This document shows positions 8,340-14,501 of a stretch of 26,476 nucleotides of DNA, piece by piece. Within the stretch, counting starts at the first letter, position 1; each line of letters starts with the position of its first letter. A program made the translations under genes and the position numbers. The DNA is from UBA11222 sp030652895 (GTDB lineage Bacteria; Pseudomonadota; Alphaproteobacteria; UBA11222). Below the pieces are notes generated by a model that made no database searches, was not told the origin of the DNA, and was given only the letters and a program-made list of their open reading frames with translations. The stretch covers positions 1 through 26,476 of the forward strand of contig JBBQCS010000039.1 in NCBI GenBank assembly GCA_038318895.1, in the 5' to 3' direction.

Positions 8340-8749
8340 AGCGGGCACACACCATACCAGCCGGTATAGAAGCTTACCCGCTCGCGAAAGTACCAACACG
8401 GCAAAATCCGCGGACAAACCGGGATTATATTATTTCACTTAAGAAGACGCAGTCCTTTGCTCTTTTGGAGAGTTACCCAAGTGGCGATGCCACAATCGAA
8501 ATTCGCTTTGTTCCGGATCGTCTGATTTGTGATGAAAAACTGATGGAAGTTTATTTTGCGTCTCTTGCTGCGCAGGCCTGTTCAGGGCTTGAAGAACTGG
8601 CCAACGCAGTCGCCGACGATTTTAGCAACGAGCTTATCCCGCGCTGGATTAGCGTGGATATTTCGTTGTCGGTAAATGGTCTTTTCCTTGGTGCACATGT
8701 AGAAGACAAGCAGCCGCTATGGAACAACCCCGCCTTACTGCAACGCTAG
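8336..8749 (+). CDS. QueF-like T-fold protein without catalytic cysteine, flagellar-operon gene
   Basis: The 137-residue product is not a known flagellar protein. By eye it follows the layout of QueF, the NADPH-dependent preQ0 reductase of queuosine synthesis: RDYIISLKKTQSFALLESYPSGDATIEIRFVP (30-60, discontinuous identity) corresponds to the QueF stretch around the TSLCPxTGQPD active site, CDEKLMEVYFASL (65-77) to VESKSLKLYLxSF, EELAN (86-90) to HEDCVN, and IPRWISV (101-107) to the following strand. The nucleophilic Cys is absent (Leu44/Glu45 in its place), the substrate-binding Glu is Asp66 and the catalytic-region His is lost, so reductase activity is not expected. The gene overlaps flhG by four bases (ATGA) and ends 7 bases from the facing fliJ. 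The family assignment is inference from motif order; the function is unknown. Confidence 0.6.
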   Translation: MKRAHTIPAGIEAYPLAKVPTRQNPRTNRDYIISLKKTQSFALLESYPSGDATIEIRFVPDRLICDEKLMEVYFASLAAQACSGLEELANAVADDFSNELIPRWISVDISLSVNGLFLGAHVEDKQPLWNNPALLQR

Positions 8750-8756
8750 AACAATA

Positions 8757-9191
8757 TCATTTCCGAGCGGCCTTTCGCTCATGGCTTTCGATAGCCTGAT
8801 CGTCACTTGCAATCTGTTCCATACGGTCACGCGCCTTGGTCTTCCGCGCCTCCTGATTTGCGGCGACAATCTCTTGCCGCTTCAATGATTTGAACGCTTC
8901 GCCAACAGCCTCCAACGCTTCAACAATCTGCTCCTCCAGAGATTGGATGGAGCGTTGAATATTATCGCGTTGCATGATGGCAGCCTGGGCAAATGCTCCA
9001 TAGGAAAAACCGACATCTTCACCGCTTCCCGCTGCGCTGTTAACAAACGCCTGTTCACGAACGACAGAAACTTCCATCGCCTGCTTATTACGCTCCAATT
9101 CATCGCGCAGGGCATAAAGCTCCGCTAGGCGCTTGCGCTTTTCATCAACTTGCCACTTGTGCAGTCTGACGAGAGTATTGCGAGCTTTCAT
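8757..9191 (-). CDS. fliJ: Flagellar export protein FliJ
   Basis: FliJ is the small coiled-coil protein that fits into the FliI hexamer like a rotor stalk and links it to FlhA. The 144-residue product is rich in Glu, Lys, Arg, Ala and Gln, with heptad patterning in two long helices (about residues 5-50 and 70-135) and almost no Pro or Gly, as expected for an antiparallel coiled coil. It begins MKARNTLVRLHKWQVDEKRKRLAEL, a usual FliJ opening. Sequence alone would leave the name weak, but it lies 9 bases downstream of fliI in the same direction, the standard fliI-fliJ arrangement. Confidence 0.85.
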   Translation of the reverse strand: MKARNTLVRLHKWQVDEKRKRLAELYALRDELERNKQAMEVSVVREQAFVNSAAGSGEDVGFSYGAFAQAAIMQRDNIQRSIQSLEEQIVEALEAVGEAFKSLKRQEIVAANQEARKTKARDRMEQIASDDQAIESHERKAARK

Positions 9192-9200
9192 CTACATCCC

Positions 9201-10529
9201 CTATTCACTAAGAATCTCTGCCAAATATAAAAACTCGTCATTAAATGCCGTTGACTCGTCCGGCCTCTGCTCCAAAAATTTATCGAGCAATGGAAAGCGT
9301 CTCACCGCTTCATCCACCTCGGCGTCCGCACCCGCGCGGTAGGCGCCCAGGCGGACCATCTCCGCCATGTCCTCATACACCGCCAGCAGTTTTCGTGCGC
9401 GGCTGATCAGGGCGGTCTGTTCGGGCAGGTTACATTTAGGCATGGTGCGCGATACAGACCGCAGGACATTTATAGCTGGATAGCGTCCACGTTCAGCAAT
9501 GCTGCGTTCCAATACGATATGCCCGTCAAGTATCGCGCGCACCGCATCCGCGACTGGCTCATTGTGGTCATCCCCCTCAACCAGCACGGTAAACAGTCCC
9601 GTGATACTTCCCTTGGAAACTCCTGGTCCCGCCCGCTCAAGAAGTTTTGGCAGCTCTGAAAACACTGTCGGTGTATAGCCTTTGCTGGTAGGCGGTTCGC
9701 CGCCGGAAAGGCCGATCTCACGCTGAGCCATGGCAAATCGGGTAATGGAATCCATCAGACACAAAACGTCCAATGCCTGATCGCGGAAATATTCCGCGAC
9801 TGCCAACGTCATATACGCGGCCTGGCGCCGCATCAGGGCCGGCTCATCGGAGGTCGCAACAATGATCACGCTGCGTTTAAGCCCCTCCTCTCCAAGGTTT
9901 TCTTCTATAAACTCCCGTACCTCACGGCCTCGTTCACCAATCAAACCGATCACCGAAACGTCAGAATCGGTGTTTTTGGCGAGCATTGATAGCAGCACCG
10001 ATTTCCCAACACCCGAACCAGCGAAAATGCCCATGCGCTGACCGCGGCAGCATGTTACGAAGCTGTTTATTGCCCGTACGCCAAGATTAATTTTGCTTCC
10101 AACGATCTGACGGGAATGCGCTGGGGGCGGACTGGCGCGTAACGCATAACTATTAGGACCCGCGCCAAGCGGTCCCTTGCCATCAATGGGTTCGCCCATA
10201 GCATTTATCACTCTGCCAAGCCAACTTGAGGCCGGGCGAATGGACGGATCATGCGCGGTAATAACTACTTTGCAGCCCAGACCAATGCCTTCAAGCGGCC
10301 CAAACGCCATGCATAGGGCCCGCTCCTGACGAAAGCCGACAACTTCGCAGATTATTTCCTGGCTATCGCGGGCATAAATCGTACCGCGCGAACCAACACT
10401 TACCGAATGGATTCCGCTGACCTCGATCAGTAAGCCCTGCACGCTCGCGACCCTGCCGTAAAAGCAGTAGGTCTGTATTTGTTCGATTTTTCTCAATAAT
10501 GTCTGCAAACTGATACCATCAAAATCCAT
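9201..10529 (-). CDS. fliI: Flagellum-specific export ATPase FliI
   Basis: FliI is the ATPase of the flagellar type III export apparatus, related to F1 beta. The 442-residue product has Walker A FAGSGVGKS (169-177), IGLIGERGREVREFIEENLG, the Walker B strand VLCLMDSITRFA, LSGGEPPTSKGYTPTVFSELPKLLERAG, and a C-terminal domain ending in a helical segment. The catalytic Glu is in the GERGREV block. No clear Shine-Dalgarno sequence precedes the ATG at 10529. It is the first gene of a fliI-fliJ operon that diverges from ctrA, so it probably shares the TTAA-rich control region with it. Confidence 0.96.
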   Translation of the reverse strand: MDFDGISLQTLLRKIEQIQTYCFYGRVASVQGLLIEVSGIHSVSVGSRGTIYARDSQEIICEVVGFRQERALCMAFGPLEGIGLGCKVVITAHDPSIRPASSWLGRVINAMGEPIDGKGPLGAGPNSYALRASPPPAHSRQIVGSKINLGVRAINSFVTCCRGQRMGIFAGSGVGKSVLLSMLAKNTDSDVSVIGLIGERGREVREFIEENLGEEGLKRSVIIVATSDEPALMRRQAAYMTLAVAEYFRDQALDVLCLMDSITRFAMAQREIGLSGGEPPTSKGYTPTVFSELPKLLERAGPGVSKGSITGLFTVLVEGDDHNEPVADAVRAILDGHIVLERSIAERGRYPAINVLRSVSRTMPKCNLPEQTALISRARKLLAVYEDMAEMVRLGAYRAGADAEVDEAVRRFPLLDKFLEQRPDESTAFNDEFLYLAEILSE

Positions 10530-10744
10530 TGTAACCGATGGCGAGGAATGTACTCAAAACGGCTTAAGACCCCGTAAAGAGCCAATTGTATTAATTACAT
10601 CAAATGCTTGTTGGTTTTTTTTGGTTAAAAATGTCATGCAGAAAAAAAGTTCTAGATTGCAATAATAATTGATGCTGTTAACCTTTTTTAACCAATTTGG
10701 TTTATGTTGTTATTAACCAAACGAAAGCACGGGAAGAGATAGCC
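10530..10744. promoter_or_regulatory. fliI-ctrA divergent control region with clustered TTAA/TTAACC motifs
   Basis: This AT-rich gap contains six TTAA tetramers (10564, 10591, 10625, 10678, 10688, 10713). TTAACCAA occurs at 10688-10695 and 10713-10720, and its inverse TTGGTTAA at 10621-10628. The pair at 10678 and 10688 reads TTAACCTTTTTTAACC, one base short of the CtrA box TTAA-N7-TTAA known from Caulobacter. Known biology: CtrA regulates its own gene and early flagellar operons. Inference: these are CtrA half-sites for control of ctrA, fliIJ or both. No GANTC (CcrM methylation) site is present in the gap. Confidence 0.55.
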
Positions 10745-11452
10745 ATGCGAGTTCTACTAATTGAAGACGACAGCGCTACTGCCCAAGGCATCGAACTGAT
10801 GCTCAATCAGGCCGGGTTTAATTTGTACACCACCGATTTAGGTGAAGAAGGCTTAGATCTTGGCAGGCTGTATGATTATGACATCATCATTCTGGATCTA
10901 AATCTTCCTGACATGAGCGGGTTTGATGTTTTGAAAAAACTGCGCCAGGCCAAGGTAGCCACGCCTATTTTAATTCTGTCCGGTCTATCGGATATGGAGA
11001 GCAAGGTACAGGGGCTGGGAATTGGCGCTGACGACTTCATGACCAAGCCGTTCCATAAGGATGAGATGGTCGCCCGCATTAACGCAATTGTACGCAGGTC
11101 ACAGGGTCACGCACAGTCAGTCATCAAAACCGGCAAGCTGACAGTCAATCTGGACGCGAAGACTGTCGAGGTTGAAGGACACCGGGTACACCTGACCGGG
11201 AAGGAATATGCGATGCTTGAGCTGCTTTCGCTTCGCAAGGGTACGACCTTGACAAAGGAAATGTTCCTGAATCATCTCTATGGCGGCATGGACGAACCTG
11301 AGCTTAAAATTATTGATGTCTTCATCTGCAAGCTGCGCAAGAAACTGGCGGCCGCTACCGGGTCCGAACATTATATTGAGACTGTTTGGGGCCGCGGTTA
11401 CGTTTTGCGTGACACTGAAACGCCAGCGTCTAACAAAGAAAAAGCCGCTTAG
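10745..11452 (+). CDS. ctrA: Cell-cycle response regulator CtrA
   Basis: CtrA is the OmpR-family master regulator of alphaproteobacterial motility and, in Caulobacter-like species, the cell cycle. The start at ATG 10745 gives 235 residues opening MRVLLIEDD; an earlier ATG at 10697 would add 16 residues that the family lacks, and a weak GGGAAGAG lies 6 bases before 10745. The receiver domain has E7/D8/D9, phosphoacceptor D51 (IIILDLNLPDMSGFD) and Lys in DFMTKPF. The C-terminal winged helix includes LTGKEYAMLELLSLRKG, KIIDVFICKLRKKL and ETVWGRGYVLRD, the DNA-recognition block. The protein ends in two alanines, as does Caulobacter CtrA, where they serve ClpXP degradation. Confidence 0.97.
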   Translation: MRVLLIEDDSATAQGIELMLNQAGFNLYTTDLGEEGLDLGRLYDYDIIILDLNLPDMSGFDVLKKLRQAKVATPILILSGLSDMESKVQGLGIGADDFMTKPFHKDEMVARINAIVRRSQGHAQSVIKTGKLTVNLDAKTVEVEGHRVHLTGKEYAMLELLSLRKGTTLTKEMFLNHLYGGMDEPELKIIDVFICKLRKKLAAATGSEHYIETVWGRGYVLRDTETPASNKEKAA

Positions 11453-11466
11453 CATACTGAATAAAT

Positions 11467-11495
11467 AAAAAAACCCGCTCCCAGCGGGTTTTTTT
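11467..11495. terminator. Bidirectional Rho-independent terminator between ctrA and cheR
   Basis: The stem AACCCGCT / AGCGGGTT (11472-11479 and 11483-11490) has a 3-base loop, flanked by an A run on the left and a T run on the right. It works in either direction and lies between the ctrA stop (11452) and the cheR stop (11520), which converge here. Confidence 0.93.
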
Positions 11496-11519
11496 ATCTC
11501 AAAATATGCCTGATATCCC

Positions 11520-12398
11520 CTATCTGGCCGCTGCCGCAGGAACTGGCGTCCTGATCTGAGACGGCGGCGCCGATTTGACTGCGACAGAAGCCGCCTTGGT
11601 ATACACACCGCGAAGCCCATTTACGGGCACAAGCGCATTCGTCAATCCAAGAACAGTTTCCGCAGCGCCAAGGAACAATACCCCGTCGTCCGGCATCAGT
11701 TTTGCCATTCGCTCAAGCACATCCTTCTTCGTCGCCTGGTCAAAATAAATGAGCACATTGCGGCAGAAGATAATGTCGAACATCCCGAATCCGGTAAAAC
11801 TTCCGAGTAAGTTTCCTTCCCTGAGCTGAACCATCGCGCGCAACGAGGAATCGACCTGCCACATTTCGCCAATCTGCTTGAAATATTTCACCAGCATCTG
11901 AATTGGCAAACCACGCTGCACCTCAAACTGACTGTACATTCCGGCGCGGGCTTTTTCGAGAACCTCCTTGGAAATATCTGTCCCCAGAATATCAAGGCGC
12001 CAGCCCGGAAAAGAAGCCGCCATCTCCTTCAAAACCATTGCTATGGAATAAGGCTCCTGCCCTGTCGAGGCCGCGGCCGACCAAATGCGGAGTTGACGCT
12101 GCGTCTTACGGGTAGAAAGAAATTTTGGCAACACCTCTGCGCGCAAATTATCGAAGGGTGTTTTGTCACGGTAAAAGAATGACTCATTCGTGGTCATTGC
12201 TTCCACCACATCCTGAGTAAGACTTTGATCCCTGCCACGCCTCAATTCATGAACAAGTTCCGTCAAGCCAGGCAGATTGCGCTTTCGCGTTATCGGCAGC
12301 AAGCGGCTCTCCACAAGGTACATCTTGTCGGGACCCAGCACGAGCCCTGAGCTGGTTTTCAAAAAATTCGCCAAATATTCAAAGTCGCCAGGCTTCAT
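11520..12398 (-). CDS. cheR: Chemotaxis protein methyltransferase CheR
   Basis: CheR transfers methyl groups from S-adenosylmethionine to glutamates of chemoreceptors for adaptation. The 292-residue product has the N-terminal helical domain (about 1-75) with YLVESRLLPITRKR, the AMTTNESFFYRD motif (about 67-78), and the SAM-binding domain with RIWSAAASTGQEPYSIAM, LDILGTDIS and FDIIFCRNVLIYFD. About 30 C-terminal residues are Ala/Pro/Val-rich and probably flexible; there is no CheR C-terminal NWETF-type tether of its own. It is the last gene of the che operon, overlaps cheB by four bases and is followed by the shared terminator at 11467-11495. Confidence 0.95.
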   Translation of the reverse strand: MKPGDFEYLANFLKTSSGLVLGPDKMYLVESRLLPITRKRNLPGLTELVHELRRGRDQSLTQDVVEAMTTNESFFYRDKTPFDNLRAEVLPKFLSTRKTQRQLRIWSAAASTGQEPYSIAMVLKEMAASFPGWRLDILGTDISKEVLEKARAGMYSQFEVQRGLPIQMLVKYFKQIGEMWQVDSSLRAMVQLREGNLLGSFTGFGMFDIIFCRNVLIYFDQATKKDVLERMAKLMPDDGVLFLGAAETVLGLTNALVPVNGLRGVYTKAASVAVKSAPPSQIRTPVPAAAAR

Positions 12399-13567
12399 GC
12401 TCCAGTTCCTTGAGTATAGCGCACAATCCAGGAAGCCATTTCAGGCAACGGAATAACTGCACTGCATAAACCCGCTTCCGCAACAGCACCCGGCATCCCC
12501 CACACCACGCTGCTTTTTTCATCCTGAGCCACAATTGTGCCGCCGGCTTCAACCATTTGGCGCGCGCCGTCACGCCCATCATGGCCCATTCCGGTCAATA
12601 TCACTCCAAGCGCCCCTGAACCATACGCCGCGGAAACGCTCTTAAAAAGTGGATCTACGGCCGGGCGGCAGTAATTAATCTGTGGAGTTTGGTCAAGTTG
12701 AATTACTTTATCCGCACCTTTACGAACCACAGTCATATGATAGTTCCCCGGCGCCACTAAAACTTCACCATTGCGCAACAGATCGCCGGTCGCAGCCTCG
12801 CGCGCGGGCAACCCTGTGGAGTTTTGAATATGTTCTGCCAGAATTGCGGTAAAAGTTGGTGGCATATGCTGAGTAATGACCACTGGGACGTTGATTGACT
12901 TTTTCAAACCACCGAGCAAAGCAAATAAGGCCTGCGGTCCCCCAGTCGAACTGCCAATCGCCAGAATGTCCGGACGGCTCTTCGAGCGTGGGCGCAGTAA
13001 TATTTCTTTGGAAGCGCCAATTACCTTTATTGAAGTGCGTTGAGGTCCAGCCAGCGCACCAGGAGATGGATGTCTCGGCGTTTGTGTCAGGGCCCCCTTT
13101 CCCTTCCGCATCGCCGCACCAATGGCTTTGATTTTCAGCAATAGTTCGCGCTGAAAGTCAGCGGTCGCCGTGCCGCTGCGCGCGGATTCAGGTTTTGGAA
13201 GATAATCGACAGCTCCCATCGAAAGGGCGCGCATGCTGATATCCGCATTCCGGCGCGTCAGCGTTGACGCCATCAAAACCTGGATCCCCGGTGCCTGACG
13301 GATAATTTGCGGTAACGCAGTTAAACCATCCATTTCGGGCATTTCAATATCGAGAATCACAATCTCGGCACGACACGTCTTCACATGTTGTACGGCCTGA
13401 ACACCATTGTGATAAGATCCTACGATTTCGCAATCGGGGTCAGCCGTAATCCAACGGTGCAACATACCGCGAATAACAGCCGAGTCGTCCACCAACATTA
13501 TTCGGAACGGACCGCCGGGATTCTCATCTGCCAATTTAGAGTTTTCAGTTCGGGATACGACTGTCAC
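12395..13567 (-). CDS. cheB: Chemotaxis response regulator methylesterase CheB
   Basis: CheB removes methyl groups from, or deamidates, chemoreceptor glutamines and glutamates; CheA activates it by phosphorylation. The 390-residue product has a receiver domain (about 20-140: MLVDDSAV, phosphoacceptor D73 in VILDIEMPEMDG, Lys in DYLPKP), a linker of about 55 residues, and the esterase domain (about 197-388) with the catalytic triad Ser207 in GSSTGG, His234 in TQHMPP and Asp329 in TGMGHDG. The first 20 residues before the receiver are not conserved, so a later start is possible. It lies 36 bases after cheY and overlaps cheR by four. Confidence 0.95.
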   Translation of the reverse strand: MTVVSRTENSKLADENPGGPFRIMLVDDSAVIRGMLHRWITADPDCEIVGSYHNGVQAVQHVKTCRAEIVILDIEMPEMDGLTALPQIIRQAPGIQVLMASTLTRRNADISMRALSMGAVDYLPKPESARSGTATADFQRELLLKIKAIGAAMRKGKGALTQTPRHPSPGALAGPQRTSIKVIGASKEILLRPRSKSRPDILAIGSSTGGPQALFALLGGLKKSINVPVVITQHMPPTFTAILAEHIQNSTGLPAREAATGDLLRNGEVLVAPGNYHMTVVRKGADKVIQLDQTPQINYCRPAVDPLFKSVSAAYGSGALGVILTGMGHDGRDGARQMVEAGGTIVAQDEKSSVVWGMPGAVAEAGLCSAVIPLPEMASWIVRYTQGTGA

Positions 13568-13603
13568 AAAATGAAGTCCTTCAAAAACACGTTCGCACTG
13601 ACA

Positions 13604-13969
13604 CTAAACGAGGCCAACCTCGACAAATTTTGTCTCGATGATCTCTCGGTCAAACGGCTTCATAATGTACTCGTTGGCGCCGGCCTGAATGGCTTCAGTG
13701 ATATGCTTGATGTCGTTTTCCGTCGTACAGAAAACCACTACGGGAGTATCTCCGCCTTTTTCCTTACGCAGATGACGAAGGAAGTCTATTCCGTTCATCA
13801 CCGGCATATTCCAGTCGAGAAGAATGGCGTCGGGCATCTTTGACCGGCATTGATCAAGCGCTTCTTGCCCGTCAACGGCCTCAGATATCTCGAACTGCAG
13901 ATCTTCAAGAATTTGACGGGCAACCTTTCGAATGACCCGAGAGTCATCTACAACAAGACACGACTTCAT
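13604..13969 (-). CDS. cheY: Chemotaxis response regulator CheY
   Basis: CheY is the single-domain messenger phosphorylated by CheA that binds the flagellar switch. The start at 13969 gives 121 residues opening MKSCLVVDDS; the frame stays open upstream into cheW, but AAAGGAG (13979-13985) sits 9 bases before this ATG and the family begins here. Key residues are D8/D9, phosphoacceptor D52 (AILLDWNMP), Thr82 or Thr83, and Lys104 (YIMKPF). Since the window has both this CheY and a receiver fused to CheA, phosphate may be shared between them; that is inference. It lies between cheW and cheB. Confidence 0.95.
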   Translation of the reverse strand: MKSCLVVDDSRVIRKVARQILEDLQFEISEAVDGQEALDQCRSKMPDAILLDWNMPVMNGIDFLRHLRKEKGGDTPVVVFCTTENDIKHITEAIQAGANEYIMKPFDREIIETKFVEVGLV

Positions 13970-13978
13970 ACGATTTTG

Positions 13979-13985
13979 CTCCTTT
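13979..13985 (-). promoter_or_regulatory. Ribosome binding site deciding the cheY start
   Basis: AAAGGAG on the minus strand, 9 bases before ATG 13969. It supports the 121-residue CheY over a longer frame beginning inside cheW. Confidence 0.7.
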
Positions 13986-14006
13986 GCGCTACGCCCCAGA
14001 GAATAG

Positions 14007-14501
14007 CTAAGCCGCGATAGCCCCATTAAGTAACTGAATGACCTTGTCGAGCTGAATAACAACCATCAGCTTATCCTCCAGTCGAAAAATTCCTTCGGAG
14101 ACATCCCGCAATCTAGAATCCAGATTAGATGGATTGCGTTCAAATGACGTTGCGTCCAGGCTTAGGACCTCTCCTACCGCATCAACCAGAAGGCTATAAG
14201 GCTCGCCAAGATATTCAATAACAACTGCCATGACCTGAACCCCTTCATCGCGGGGTTCGAAACCCAGTCTCTGACGCAGATCAATGGCGGTTACAATGCG
14301 TCCTCGCAAATTAAGCACACCCGCCACTTCAGGCGGCGCCATCGGAACATGCGCAAGCTTGCTGGGCACGAAAACATCACGCACCTCCAGAACCGGCACG
14401 CCAAATAGCTGACCTCCAACGACCATAGAAACATAGTCAGACTTGGCCGCGATATTCACGGCGCCCGCGCTGTTGTCAGGCTGCATGCCCTTCTCAGTCA
14501 T
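14007..14501 (-). CDS. cheW: Chemotaxis coupling protein CheW
   Basis: CheW bridges chemoreceptors and CheA in the signalling array. The 164-residue product has a roughly 20-residue N-terminal tail, then the two-lobed beta-barrel CheW domain: YVSMVVGGQLFGVPVLEVRDVF, PPEVAGVLNLRGRIVTAIDLR (the NLRG turn contacts receptor and kinase) and LGEPYSLLVDAVGEVL. The gene overlaps the cheA stop by four bases, so it is probably translated after it. Confidence 0.95.
   Translation of the reverse strand: MTEKGMQPDNSAGAVNIAAKSDYVSMVVGGQLFGVPVLEVRDVFVPSKLAHVPMAPPEVAGVLNLRGRIVTAIDLRQRLGFEPRDEGVQVMAVVIEYLGEPYSLLVDAVGEVLSLDATSFERNPSNLDSRLRDVSEGIFRLEDKLMVVIQLDKVIQLLNGAIAA

Noticed and set aside
8764..8779. Hairpin GAGCG/CGCTC as a possible terminator between the facing flagellar operons
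   Set aside because: Only a 5-base stem, inside fliJ coding sequence and without a T run on either strand.
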